A stretch of 64,000 nt of DNA. Origin: CALIZF01 sp046292445 (GTDB lineage Bacteria; Pseudomonadota; Alphaproteobacteria; Rhodobacterales; Rhodobacteraceae). The DNA lies in contig JBKBQT010000003.1 in the NCBI GenBank assembly GCA_046292445.1, forward strand, positions 1 to 64,000. Direction: 5' to 3'. Under the pieces are notes generated by a model. It did no database searches. It saw nothing but the letters and a program-made list of their open reading frames with translations, and was not told where the DNA came from. The stretch's first letter is position 1; each line of letters starts with the position of its first letter. Of the stretch, positions 15,618 to 23,841 are shown in pieces. The translations under genes and the position numbers were made by a program.

Positions 15618-17225
15618 ATGGCCGAATACGACTACATCATCGTCGGCGCCGGCTCGGCCGGCTGCGTCCTGGCCGACGCCCTGTCGCGCGACCCGGCGGT
15701 CCGGGTGCTGGTGCTGGAGGCGGGCGGTCACGACGACTGGATCTGGTTCAAGATCCCCGTCGGCTATCTCTTCGCCATCGGCAATCCGCGCGCCGACTGG
15801 ATGTTCCGCACGCAGGCCGAGCCGGGGCTGAACGGCCGTGCGCTCGGCTATCCGCGCGGGCGAGTGATCGGCGGGTCGTCGGCGATCAACGCGATGATCT
15901 ACATGCGCGGGCAGGCGGCGGATTACGACCACTGGCGCCAGATGGGCCTCACAGGCTGGGGCTGGGACGACGTGCTGCCGATCTTTCGCGCGCAGGAGGA
16001 TTTCCATGCCGGCGCCGACGCGGCCCATGGCGCGGGCGGCCCGCTGCGGGTCGAGCCGCCGCGCGTGACCTGGCCGGTGCTCGACATCTGGCGCGCGGCG
16101 GCGGCCGAGGCGGGCATCCCGCCCATCGCCGATTTCAATCGGGGCGACAACGAGGGCGCGGGCTATTTCCACGTCACGCAGAAACGCGGCACCCGCTTTT
16201 CCGCCGCGCGCGCCTTTCTCAAGCCGGCACTGACGCGCCCGAACCTCACGCTGGAAACCGGCTGTCTCGTCGATCGGCTGACTATCGCCGAGGGGCGCGC
16301 GACCGGCGTGATCTGGGCGCAGGGTCACTCCACCCGCAGCGCCAATGCCCGGCGCGACATCGTTCTGGCGGCCGGCGCCATCGGATCGGTGCAGGTCCTG
16401 ATGCGCTCGGGCATCGGGCCGGGCGCGTCGCTGCAGCGGCTCGGCATCCCGGTGCTGCGCGATCTGCCGGGCGTCGGGCAGAACCTGCAGGACCATTTGC
16501 AGCTGCGGATGATCTACCGGATCGCCGGGGCGCGGACGCTCAACGAAACCTACTGGAATCTCGCCCGTCGCGCCTGGATGGGTGCGCAATATGCGCTCTT
16601 CCGCCGCGGCCCGCTCACCATGGCGCCAAGCCAGCTGGGCGCCTTTGCCCGCTCGGGCCCTGATGTGGACCGCCCCGATCTCGAGTTCCACATCCAGCCG
16701 CTGTCGCTCGACCGGTTCGGCGACCCGCTGCACCGCTTTCCCGCGATCACGACCAGCGTGTGCAATCTGCGGCCGAGCTCGCGCGGCCATGTGGCGATAG
16801 CATCGCCCGACCCCGCCGCGCCACCCGAGATCGCCCCGAACTACCTGTCAACGCCCGAGGACCGGCGCATCGCCGCGGCGTCCCTGCGGCTGGCCCGCCG
16901 AATCGCGGCGCAGCCGTCCTTCGCGCGGCTGAACCCGGTCGAATACCTGCCGGGGCCCGCGGTCGGCGACGACGACGACGCCCTGGCGGCAGCGGCCGGA
17001 GACATCGGCACAACCATCTTCCATCCGGTCGGGACCGCGCGGATGGGCCTGGCCTCCGACCCGATGGCGGTGGTCGATGCCCGCCTGCGCGTGATCGGCC
17101 TGGCCGGCCTGCGCGTCGCCGATGCGTCGGTCATGCCGACGATCACCAGCGGCAACACCAACGCGCCCGCGATGATGATCGCCGGCAAGGCCGCGGCGAT
17201 GATGCTGGAGGACGCGCGCGGCTGA
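15618..17225 (+). CDS. GMC-family FAD-dependent alcohol oxidoreductase
   Basis: 535 aa. FAD-binding 'YIIVGAGSAGCVLADAL' at the start, GMC signature 'GRVIGGSSAINAMIYMRG', and C-terminal active-site His in 'HPVGTARMG' with 'TSGNTNAPAMMIAGKAAAM'. It belongs to the choline-dehydrogenase-like group of GMC enzymes. Nothing next to it (no betaine aldehyde dehydrogenase, no BetI) supports choline as substrate, so I do not call it betA. ATG 15618 follows a GGGGGGCGGG stretch; an earlier ATG 15585 would add 11 residues before the FAD fold. It converges on the phosphonate-type operon. Confidence 0.9.
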   Translation: MAEYDYIIVGAGSAGCVLADALSRDPAVRVLVLEAGGHDDWIWFKIPVGYLFAIGNPRADWMFRTQAEPGLNGRALGYPRGRVIGGSSAINAMIYMRGQAADYDHWRQMGLTGWGWDDVLPIFRAQEDFHAGADAAHGAGGPLRVEPPRVTWPVLDIWRAAAAEAGIPPIADFNRGDNEGAGYFHVTQKRGTRFSAARAFLKPALTRPNLTLETGCLVDRLTIAEGRATGVIWAQGHSTRSANARRDIVLAAGAIGSVQVLMRSGIGPGASLQRLGIPVLRDLPGVGQNLQDHLQLRMIYRIAGARTLNETYWNLARRAWMGAQYALFRRGPLTMAPSQLGAFARSGPDVDRPDLEFHIQPLSLDRFGDPLHRFPAITTSVCNLRPSSRGHVAIASPDPAAPPEIAPNYLSTPEDRRIAAASLRLARRIAAQPSFARLNPVEYLPGPAVGDDDDALAAAAGDIGTTIFHPVGTARMGLASDPMAVVDARLRVIGLAGLRVADASVMPTITSGNTNAPAMMIAGKAAAMMLEDARG

Positions 17226-17263
17226 CCGCGCGGCCGGCCCGCCACCTCAAGCCGGCCAACCCC

Positions 17264-18136
17264 TCAGAGAACCGCCGTCCGCCCGATGATCGCGAACCGC
17301 AGGCGCGCCGAGATCTGGTCGATCACGGACACCACCACGAGGATCATGAGGATGATCGTCGACACCTGCTGCCATTCGCCGGTGCGGATGAGATCGGACA
17401 GGAACAGGCCGATCCCCCCCGCCCCCACGATCCCGATGATCGTCGCCGAGCGCGTGTTGGATTCGAAGACGTAGAGCACCTGGCTGATCATCACCGGCAA
17501 CACCTGCGGGATGAGCCCGAAGGTCACCTCGCCGGCGCGGCTCGAACCGGCTGCCCGCACGCCTTCCTGCGGCTTGCGGTCGGTCGCCTCCATCGCCTCG
17601 GAAAAGAGTTTGGCAAACCCGCCGATGTCCGATGCCGCGATCGCCAGCACCCCGGCGAACGGCCCGAGCCCGACGACGTTCACGAAGATCAGCGCCCAGA
17701 TCAGCGTGTCGATCCCGCGGATCGCATCGAGCCCGCGGCGGCTGGAGAACTGGACGATGCGCATCGTCATCACGTTGCGCGCCGCCAGCAGTGACAGCGG
17801 AAACGCCAGCAGCGCCCCGAGCGCGGTGCCGATGAAGGCGATCGCAACGGTCTCCCCGATGGCCGAAGCAAAGACCCAGAACCGCCCCTCGGTGACCGGC
17901 GGCAGCATGAAGTAGAGGATATAGCCGAGCCGTTCGGCGCCGTTCAAGAAGCGCTCGAGCGTGAAGCCGAGCCGGTCGAGGCTGTAAAGATAGACCAGCA
18001 GCATCGCGGCCACGATCAGCGCGGGTGCAAGGTAGCGCCGCAGGCCGGGCCGCAGCAATGCGGCGCGCTCGGGGCCGAGCGTGGCGGCGCGCGCGGCGAG
18101 CGCGGCGCCGACGGGGTTTTCGCGCGGCACGGCCAT
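17264..18136 (-). CDS. phnE2: phosphonate-type ABC permease (second PhnE)
   Basis: 290 aa. Hydrophobic N-terminal anchor at about 35-55, then a PhnE transmembrane domain with an EAA-like loop 'FSEAMEATDRKPQEGVRAAGSSRAGEVTFGLIPQVLP'. The late 'YVFESNTRSATIIGIVGAGGIG' block is a hallmark of PhnE permeases. The start ATG overlaps the stop of the preceding permease by one base, so the pair is coupled. The upstream permease is similar in type, so the channel is probably a heterodimer of the two. Last gene of the leftward phnC-D-E-E operon. Confidence 0.9.
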   Translation of the reverse strand: MAVPRENPVGAALAARAATLGPERAALLRPGLRRYLAPALIVAAMLLVYLYSLDRLGFTLERFLNGAERLGYILYFMLPPVTEGRFWVFASAIGETVAIAFIGTALGALLAFPLSLLAARNVMTMRIVQFSSRRGLDAIRGIDTLIWALIFVNVVGLGPFAGVLAIAASDIGGFAKLFSEAMEATDRKPQEGVRAAGSSRAGEVTFGLIPQVLPVMISQVLYVFESNTRSATIIGIVGAGGIGLFLSDLIRTGEWQQVSTIILMILVVVSVIDQISARLRFAIIGRTAVL

Positions 18137-19017
18137 CAGTGACCCTCCCCCCGGATGATGATGTGGCGCAGCTTTTCGGTGAGGATGTCGACGATCATCA
18201 CGGTGGCGATCAGCATCAGCAGGATCGCCGAGATGTCGCTGTAATAGAACTGCCGGATCGCCGTGACCAGTTCCTGCCCGATCCCGCCGGCGCCGACGAA
18301 GCCCATCACCGCCGCGCCGCGGATGTTGATCTCGAACCGCAGCAGCGCATAGGAAATGTAATTGGGCAGAACCTGCGGCAGGATGCCGAAGATCATGCCG
18401 GCGTGCCAGCCGCCCCCCGTGCTCACGATGCCCTCGACGGGCGTGTAGGAGGCGTTCTCGTTCACTTCCGCAAAGAGCTTGCCCATCGCCCCGATCGTGT
18501 GGAGCGCGATGGCCAGAACGCCGGGCACCGGGCCGAGCCCGAAGGCGACGATGAAGATCAGCGCGAAGACGATTTCCGGCACGGTGCGGCAGAATTCGAG
18601 GAACCGGCGCGTCACGAACACCAGCCACTTGGTGCCATTGAGGTTCGATGCGGCGAGGAACGACAGATAGACGGCGATCAGCGTCCCCGTCAGCGTGCCG
18701 ACATAGGCGATCAGGATCGTGTCGAACAGAAGCCGGAACCAGCGCTTATAGCCCCAGTACCATTCCGCGACGTCGGCGCCGAGGCTGGACCAGCGCAGCG
18801 TTGGCACAAGGTTCGACAGATAGTCGAGAAACCGCGGCATGCCTTCGGCGAACCGCGCCGGACTCACCTCGGCCTTCCAAGCCGCAACCAGCGTGATGAG
18901 CACGAAGATGACGGCCCCGACGGCCGTGCGCACCTGCTTGGCGCGGCGGGCGGCGGCATAGGCGCCCTCGATCTCGGCGCGCCGGGTCGGGGAAAGGGTC
19001 AGCGATGCGTCGGCCAT
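18136..19017 (-). CDS. phnE1: phosphonate-type ABC permease (first PhnE)
   Basis: 293 aa. One hydrophobic segment at about 38-58, a periplasmic stretch, then the PhnE permease domain with loop 'FAEVNENASYTPVEGIVSTGGGWHAGMIFGILPQVLP'. The C-terminal 'FEINIRGAAVMGFVGAGGIGQEL' matches the PhnE consensus. It is preceded by a strong hairpin (19038-19064) separating it from the binding-protein gene. The substrate may be phosphonate, phosphite or a phosphate ester; the family signature does not decide. Confidence 0.9.
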   Translation of the reverse strand: MADASLTLSPTRRAEIEGAYAAARRAKQVRTAVGAVIFVLITLVAAWKAEVSPARFAEGMPRFLDYLSNLVPTLRWSSLGADVAEWYWGYKRWFRLLFDTILIAYVGTLTGTLIAVYLSFLAASNLNGTKWLVFVTRRFLEFCRTVPEIVFALIFIVAFGLGPVPGVLAIALHTIGAMGKLFAEVNENASYTPVEGIVSTGGGWHAGMIFGILPQVLPNYISYALLRFEINIRGAAVMGFVGAGGIGQELVTAIRQFYYSDISAILLMLIATVMIVDILTEKLRHIIIRGEGH

Positions 19018-19037
19018 GGCGCGTCCTCGACAGGAAA

Positions 19038-19064
19038 GGCCCGGCCCCGCATGCGGGCCGGGCC
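19038..19064. promoter_or_regulatory. intercistronic hairpin between phnD and phnE
   Basis: GGCCCGGCCC at 19038-19047 pairs perfectly with GGGCCGGGCC at 19055-19064 around a 7-nt loop. In the leftward transcript it lies 18 bases after the phnD stop and 20 bases before the first phnE start. It has no U-tract. By position it resembles the hairpins at 2972-3013 and 22171-22194, all directly after a binding-protein gene. Confidence 0.7.
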
Positions 19065-19082
19065 GGGATCAGATCGCAGTCG

Positions 19083-19979
19083 TCACTGCTTCTTGCGCAG
19101 TTCGTCCACGTATTTGATCATCGCCATGGAGGCCTCGTAGTCCTCGAGCTTGACCGGCAGGAACCCGTCGCCCTTGCCGTCGTTGAACTTGGCGTAGGTC
19201 TCGGGCGAGCGTTCGGTCATCTTCACGAACGCCTCCTGGATCGCGGCCTTGCAGCCATCCGACAGGCTGTTGATGTAGATGAGCGGCGAGCCGGCGAGCA
19301 GCGGGGTCTTCCAGACGATGCGGAAATCCTCGGCCTTGACCATGCCCTTGTTGGCCATCTGCAGCAGGTTCGACGCCTCTTCGCTATCCCACCAGTTCGC
19401 GCCGGCATCGACGGTGCCCTGGGCAACGGCGATCACCGCGTTCTCGTGGCTGCCGGTAAAGACGACATCCGAGAAATACTGCTCGGGGATGATGCCTTCG
19501 TCACGGTCCATGAAGAACCGCACGGCGAAATTGCCCGAGGTCGAGTTGGGATCGACAAGGCCCAGCTTCTTGCCCTTGAGGTCGGCGAGCGTCTGATAGG
19601 GGCTGTCGGCCTTGACGTAGAGAACCGCGTAATAGCCGACTACGCCCTTGTTGTTTAGCGCGGCAAAGGGCGTCACCTGCCCGCCCGTCACCTGATAGGC
19701 GCGGGCGAAGGATCCCGGGCCGTGCCAGCCGATGTGGATATTGCCGGCCTTGTGGCCCTCGATCACCGCGGCATAGTCCGAGGCGACGCGGAGCGTGACC
19801 TTGGTGCCGAGCTGTTCGGTCAGATAATCGGCCGTCGGGGTGAAGCGATCGATCGAGCCCTGGGCGTTCTCGGCCGGAACCACGGCGAAGGTCAGCTCGC
19901 CGTCGCCCTTGCAGGCATCGGCGAAGGCAGTGGTCGCGGCAACGCTCGCCACGACGGCAGTCAGAAGAAAGTTCCGCAT
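19083..19979 (-). CDS. phnD: phosphonate-type periplasmic binding protein
   Basis: 298 aa with a Sec signal peptide ending near 'TTAFA-DACKGDG'. The mature protein is a typical PhnD: 'LTFAVVPAENAQGSIDRFTPTADYL', 'GNIHIGWHGPGSFARAY', and 'LGLVDPNSTSGNFAVRFFM' with the Ser/Thr loop that holds the phosphono group. It also has 'GTVDAGANWWDSEEA'. It delivers substrate to the two PhnE permeases downstream. A GGAG-like ribosome site lies just before the ATG. The four-gene order C-D-E-E is the standard phosphonate arrangement. Confidence 0.93.
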   Translation of the reverse strand: MRNFLLTAVVASVAATTAFADACKGDGELTFAVVPAENAQGSIDRFTPTADYLTEQLGTKVTLRVASDYAAVIEGHKAGNIHIGWHGPGSFARAYQVTGGQVTPFAALNNKGVVGYYAVLYVKADSPYQTLADLKGKKLGLVDPNSTSGNFAVRFFMDRDEGIIPEQYFSDVVFTGSHENAVIAVAQGTVDAGANWWDSEEASNLLQMANKGMVKAEDFRIVWKTPLLAGSPLIYINSLSDGCKAAIQEAFVKMTERSPETYAKFNDGKGDGFLPVKLEDYEASMAMIKYVDELRKKQ

Positions 19980-20030
19980 CGTCAGTCTCCTTGAACGATT
20001 GGGGTTGTCAGGTGCCCGGACCGGGCGCGG

Positions 20031-20840
20031 TCAGGCCGGCGTGGCAGCGACGGCCAGCCGGGGGGCGGCCGGTTCCGGCGCGCCGCCGAGGCCGGCGTCG
20101 CCCGATTCCATGCCGTAGAGATCGCGGATCACGCCATCGGTGAGCTGTGCCGCGGTCCCGTCGAAGAACAGCTTGCCCGCCTGAAGCCCGACGAGCCTGT
20201 CGCAATAGCCGCGGGCAAGGTCGATGGAATGCAGGTTGCACAGCACCGTCAGACCCATCTCGCGGTTGAGCCGGCGCAGCGTGTCCATCACCACCTTGGT
20301 GTTGCGCGGATCGAGGCTCGCCACCGGCTCGTCGGCGAGGATCAGTTCGGGCTCCTGCGTCAGGGCGCGCGCGATGGCGACGCGCTGCTGCTGGCCGCCC
20401 GACAGCGTCTCGGCGCGCTGGCCGGCGAAATCGGCCATCTCGACAAGGTCGAGCGCCGCGGTCGCGAGAGCACGGTCGCGGTCGGAATAAAGCCTGAATG
20501 CGGCGCGCAGGGTCGAGGTATGCGACAACCGGCCGAGCAGAACGTTGGTCATCACATCGAGCCGGCCGGCAAGGTTGAACTGCTGAAAGATCATCGCCGC
20601 ACGGGCGCGCCAGCGGCGCAACTCGGCCCCCTTCATCGCCGAGACATCCTCGCCGTTGAAGCGAATGGTGCCGGCGGTTGCGTCGGACAGCCGGTTGATC
20701 GCCCGCAGCAGGGTGGACTTGCCCGCACCCGACCGTCCGATCACGCCGACGAAACTCCCCGGCTCGACCCGCAGCGTGATCGCGGACAGCGCCGTGCTGG
20801 TGCCGAAAGTCTTGGTGAGCGCGTCGATCTCAAGCGCCAT
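20031..20840 (-). CDS. phnC: phosphonate-type ABC ATPase
   Basis: 269 aa. Walker A 'GRSGAGKSTLLRAIN', Q-loop 'FQQFNLAGRLDVMTNVLLGRL', signature 'LSGGQQQRVAIARAL', Walker B 'ELILADEPVASLDP' and H-loop 'CNLHSIDLA'. The PhnC-specific pattern of asparagine-rich H-loop and 'DVMTNVLLGRL' supports a phosphonate-type importer. The C-terminal tail of about 20 residues is Ala/Pro-rich. First gene of the leftward operon; its promoter must lie in the 259-bp region shared with the second phosphonate-type system. Confidence 0.93.
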   Translation of the reverse strand: MALEIDALTKTFGTSTALSAITLRVEPGSFVGVIGRSGAGKSTLLRAINRLSDATAGTIRFNGEDVSAMKGAELRRWRARAAMIFQQFNLAGRLDVMTNVLLGRLSHTSTLRAAFRLYSDRDRALATAALDLVEMADFAGQRAETLSGGQQQRVAIARALTQEPELILADEPVASLDPRNTKVVMDTLRRLNREMGLTVLCNLHSIDLARGYCDRLVGLQAGKLFFDGTAAQLTDGVIRDLYGMESGDAGLGGAPEPAAPRLAVAATPA

Positions 20841-20882
20841 TGTGCGTTCCTGTCCGTGGATTACCGGGTGGCGTTAACGGAC

Positions 20883-20904
20883 CTGTGCGAAGACTGTGTG
20901 ACAT
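20883..20904. promoter_or_regulatory. Pho-box-like direct repeat near phnC
   Basis: CTGTGCGAAGA followed by CTGTGTGACAT repeats CTGT with an 11-bp period, the spacing of PhoB half-sites (consensus CTGTCAT repeated every 11 bp). It lies about 43-64 bp upstream of the phnC start codon. Half-site quality is moderate. It is a candidate site only. Confidence 0.4.
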
Positions 20905-21026
20905 TCGCCGCTTGATCGGCGGATTCAGCACCCGGCGCCGCCCTGTGCCCAAGGCTCGCGCAGGACCGGGGCGCCCCGATCGAATGCCCAAGCAGAGCGC
21001 GCGCGTCACGCCGTTGTTTCGCACAA

Positions 21027-21055
21027 CCGTTACAAAACCGTCGGAAACCTGTTGC
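21027..21055. promoter_or_regulatory. Pho-box-like triple repeat upstream of the second binding-protein gene
   Basis: Three CCGT/CCGT/CTGT half-sites at 21027, 21038 and 21049 are spaced exactly 11 bp apart, with A-rich spacers (TACAAAA, CGGAAAC) as in PhoB boxes. The array ends 45 bp before the ATG at 21100. This is the better of the two Pho-like arrays in the divergent region and fits phosphate-starvation control of a phosphonate-type importer. Confidence 0.45.
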
Positions 21056-21099
21056 GCACAGACGCTACCGCTCTGCCGTCCCAACCAGGAGCTTCCCAC

Positions 21100-22044
21100 A
21101 TGCGACATCTGCTTGCCGCCGCCGCGCTGGTCTGCCTGACGGTTCCGGCTTTCGCCGAGTTCAAGCTCGACCCCCGCTACACCGACGCCGATGGCGACAT
21201 GATTGCCGACATCCCGACCGATCCGTCGCAACTCGTCGATCCTTCGGTTCTCATCTTTGCCTACACGCCCGTCGAGGATCCCGCTGTCTATGTCGAAGTC
21301 TGGAAGGACTTCCTCGCCCATCTCGAGGCCGTGACCGGCAAGCGCACGCAGTTCTTCCCGGTCGATTCGAACGCCGCCCAGATCGAGGCGATGCGCGCCG
21401 GCCGCCTGCATGTCGCGGGCTTCAACACGGGGTCGAACCCGCTCGCCGTCGCCTGCGCGGGGTTCCGCCCGTTCGCGATGATGGCCGATTTCGACGACAG
21501 CTTCGGCTATGAGATGGAATTCATCACCTACCCCGGCTCGGGCATCGAGAAGGTCGAGGACATCCGCGGCCGCAAGATGGCGTTCACGGCCGAGACGTCG
21601 AACTCGGGCTACAAGGCGCCTGTCGCGCTGATGCGCGCGCAGTTCGGCATGGAAGCGGGCCGGGACTACACCCCCGCCTTCTCGGGCAAGCACGACAACT
21701 CGATCCTCGGCGTGGTCAACAAGGACTATGACGCGGCCGCCATCGCCAACCGCGTTGCCTGGCGCATGGCCGAGCGCGGCGTGATCAAGCGCGACGACTA
21801 TGTGACGATCTACAAGTCGGAAACCTTCCCGACCACCGGCTACGGCGTGGCGCACAACCTCAAGCCCGAGCTGCAGGAAAAGATCCGCGAGGCGTTCTTC
21901 TCCTTCGACTGGAAGGGCACCGGGTTGGAGAAGGAATTCGGGTCGGCCGGCCAGAACAAGTTCATCCCGATCACCTTCAAGGATAACTGGACCGTCGTGC
22001 GCGAGATCGACGCGGCCATGGGCGTCGAATACGCCTGCCGCTGA
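21100..22044 (+). CDS. second phosphonate-type periplasmic binding protein
   Basis: 314 aa, ATG 21100 with AGGAG 9 bases upstream. The signal peptide ends at about residue 20 ('VPAFA-EF'). The mature protein opens with an Asp-rich loop 'YTDADGDMIADIPTDPSQL' that looks like a calcium-binding turn. PhnD-family features follow: 'FAYTPVEDPAVYVEVWKDFLAHLEAVTG', 'RAGRLHVAGFNTGSNPLAV' and 'MAFTAETSNSGYKAP'. It is clearly distinct from phnD at 19083-19979, so ligand preference probably differs. Its gene leads a rightward D-C-E-E operon, opposite to the C-D-E-E order of the first system. The stop is followed by a hairpin and an assembly gap. Confidence 0.9.
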   Translation: MRHLLAAAALVCLTVPAFAEFKLDPRYTDADGDMIADIPTDPSQLVDPSVLIFAYTPVEDPAVYVEVWKDFLAHLEAVTGKRTQFFPVDSNAAQIEAMRAGRLHVAGFNTGSNPLAVACAGFRPFAMMADFDDSFGYEMEFITYPGSGIEKVEDIRGRKMAFTAETSNSGYKAPVALMRAQFGMEAGRDYTPAFSGKHDNSILGVVNKDYDAAAIANRVAWRMAERGVIKRDDYVTIYKSETFPTTGYGVAHNLKPELQEKIREAFFSFDWKGTGLEKEFGSAGQNKFIPITFKDNWTVVREIDAAMGVEYACR

Positions 22045-22123
22045 CGCTGGATCGGAGCCAACGTCGCGGGGGGGCCCCCGGCCCCCCCCCCGGCCAATTA
22101 AACGGGGGTGTCAAGGGTTGGAA

Positions 22124-22133
22124 NNNNNNNNNN
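22124..22133. other. assembly gap (10 N)
   Basis: Ten unknown bases join two contigs. About 35-40 bp before the gap (from about 22029) and after it (from about 22134) are near copies, sharing an ATCGGAGCCAACGTCGCGGG core. The left flank then degenerates into runs of G and C. The gap is probably an unresolved hairpin with overlapping contig ends, not missing genes. Confidence 0.85.
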
Positions 22134-22170
22134 ATACGCTGGCCGTTGCCGCGTGATCGGAGCCAACGTC

Positions 22171-22194
22171 GCGGGCGGACCCCGGTCCGCCCGC
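22171..22194. promoter_or_regulatory. intercistronic hairpin before phnC-like gene
   Basis: GCGGGCGGACC at 22171-22181 and GGTCCGCCCGC at 22184-22194 are exact reverse complements with two C between them; in practice a 10-bp stem with a 4-nt loop. It lies between the binding-protein stop and the ATPase start and matches the position of the hairpins at 2972-3013 and 19038-19064. Its stability likely caused the nearby assembly break. Confidence 0.7.
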
Positions 22195-22216
22195 GCTTCA
22201 ATGTCACGGGGACCGC

Positions 22217-23035
22217 ATGCTCGAGATCAAGAACCTGACCAAGACCTACAAGACCGGCGACAAGGCGTTGACGGATGTCACGGTCTCGGTCCCCAAGGGA
22301 CAGGTCGTCGGCCTGATCGGACCCTCGGGCGCCGGCAAATCGACGCTCATCCGCTGCATCAACCGGCTCGTGGAGCCGACGGCGGGAACCATCACGCTGT
22401 CGGGCCAGCCGCTGACCGGGATCGGCACGGCCGAGCTGCGCCGGATGCGGCGCAAGATCGGCATGATCTTTCAGGAATACGCTCTCGTCGAGCGGCTGAC
22501 GGTGATGGAGAACGTGCTGTCCGGCCGCCTCGGCTACGTCGGCTTCTGGACAAGCTACACCCGCCGCTTCGGCGCCGACGACATCCGCCGCGCCTACAGC
22601 CTGCTGGACCGGGTGAGCCTGCTTGAGCATGCCGACAAGCGCGCCGATGCCCTGTCCGGCGGCCAGCGCCAGCGCGTCGGCATCGCCCGCGCCCTCGCGC
22701 AGGAGCCCGAGCTGCTGCTGGTGGACGAACCGACGGCGAGCCTCGATCCCAAGACCAGCCGCCAGATCATGCGTCTGCTGATCGAGATCTGCGGCGAAAG
22801 CGGCCTGCCGGCGATCGTCAACATCCATGACGTGCCGCTCGCACAGCAGTTCATGCAGCGCATCATCGGCCTGCGCGCGGGGCGCGTCGTCTTCGACGGC
22901 ACGCCCGAACAGTTGACGCAGGATGTGCTGACCGAGATCTACGGCGCCGAGGACTGGGCCGCCATGCGCAAGGGCGCCGAGGAAGATCACGCCGCCGAAC
23001 GCGACATCGCCCGCCACATGGCCGAGATCGGCTGA
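22217..23035 (+). CDS. second phosphonate-type ABC ATPase (PhnC family)
   Basis: 272 aa. Walker A 'GPSGAGKSTLIRCIN', Q-loop 'FQEYALVERLTVMENVLSGRLGY', signature 'LSGGQRQRVGIARAL', Walker B 'LLLVDEPTASLDP' and H-loop 'NIHDVPLA'. The Q-loop segment and 'MENVLSGRLG' are PhnC-like. The last 25 residues are charged. The stop overlaps the ATG of the next permease (TGATG). It powers the permeases at 23035-24647 with the binding protein at 21100-22044. Confidence 0.92.
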   Translation: MLEIKNLTKTYKTGDKALTDVTVSVPKGQVVGLIGPSGAGKSTLIRCINRLVEPTAGTITLSGQPLTGIGTAELRRMRRKIGMIFQEYALVERLTVMENVLSGRLGYVGFWTSYTRRFGADDIRRAYSLLDRVSLLEHADKRADALSGGQRQRVGIARALAQEPELLLVDEPTASLDPKTSRQIMRLLIEICGESGLPAIVNIHDVPLAQQFMQRIIGLRAGRVVFDGTPEQLTQDVLTEIYGAEDWAAMRKGAEEDHAAERDIARHMAEIG

Positions 23036-23841
23036 TGACGACCGCCCCCTACCCCACCCGCTGGAAACGGCCCCCGCAGATCTTCACCAACCCGACCTGG
23101 CGGGTGATCCTCTTCTGGGGCTTTGGCATCTACCTTGTCGTGGCGCTGTCCACGCTCGATCCCAACTGGGCGCGGATCGTGGCCGGCTGGGAACGCGCGC
23201 TGCGCTTTGTCGGAGGGTTCCTGCAGCCCGATTTCACCAGCCGCTGGCGCGACATCTCGAACGGCCTGATCGAAAGCCTGACGATGACGCTGACCTCGAC
23301 CGTGGTCGGGATCATCATCTCGGTGCCCATCGGCATCGGCGCGGCGCGCAACATCGCGCCGGCCTGGATGTATTACACCTGCCGGTCGATCATCGCCGCC
23401 AGTCGCGCGCTGCAGGAGATCATCGTCGCGATCTTCTTCGTCGCGATGTTCGGCTTCGGGCCCTTCGCGGGCTTCCTCACGCTCGCCTTCGGCACGATCG
23501 GGTTCCTGTCCAAGCTGCTGGCCGAGGACATCGAGGATATCGACGAGGCGCAGGCCGAGGCGATCCGGGCGACCGGCGCATCCTGGTGGCAGGTCATCAA
23601 CTATGGCATCCAGCCGCAGGTGATGCCGCGGCTGATCGGCCTGTCGCTCTACCGGCTCGACATCAACTTCCGCGAAAGCGCGGTGATCGGGATCGTCGGC
23701 GCCGGCGGGATCGGGGCGACGCTGAACACCGCCATCGACCGCTACGAATACGACAGCGCCGGGGCGATCCTGCTCATCATCATCGGGCTGGTGCTGGTGG
23801 CGGAATATTCGTCGAGCTACCTGCGAAAGTTCCTGCAATGA
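23035..23841 (+). CDS. phosphonate-type ABC permease, second system, subunit 1
   Basis: 268 aa PhnE-family permease. One anchor helix at about 22-40, then a permease domain with loop 'LLAEDIEDIDEAQAEAIRATGASWWQVINYGIQPQVMP' and the terminal 'LDINFRESAVIGIVGAGGIGATL' block. Start overlaps the ATPase stop and end overlaps the next start (ATGA), so the whole operon is tightly coupled. Confidence 0.9.
   Translation: MTTAPYPTRWKRPPQIFTNPTWRVILFWGFGIYLVVALSTLDPNWARIVAGWERALRFVGGFLQPDFTSRWRDISNGLIESLTMTLTSTVVGIIISVPIGIGAARNIAPAWMYYTCRSIIAASRALQEIIVAIFFVAMFGFGPFAGFLTLAFGTIGFLSKLLAEDIEDIDEAQAEAIRATGASWWQVINYGIQPQVMPRLIGLSLYRLDINFRESAVIGIVGAGGIGATLNTAIDRYEYDSAGAILLIIIGLVLVAEYSSSYLRKFLQ

Noticed and set aside
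15618..17225. Choline dehydrogenase betA
   Set aside because: GMC motifs fit, but there is no betaine aldehyde dehydrogenase, BetI or choline transporter beside it, and GMC substrates vary widely.
22060..22123. Run of G and C before the N gap as a biological G-quadruplex or terminator
   Set aside because: The same core is repeated cleanly after the gap, so this stretch is more likely a degraded contig end.
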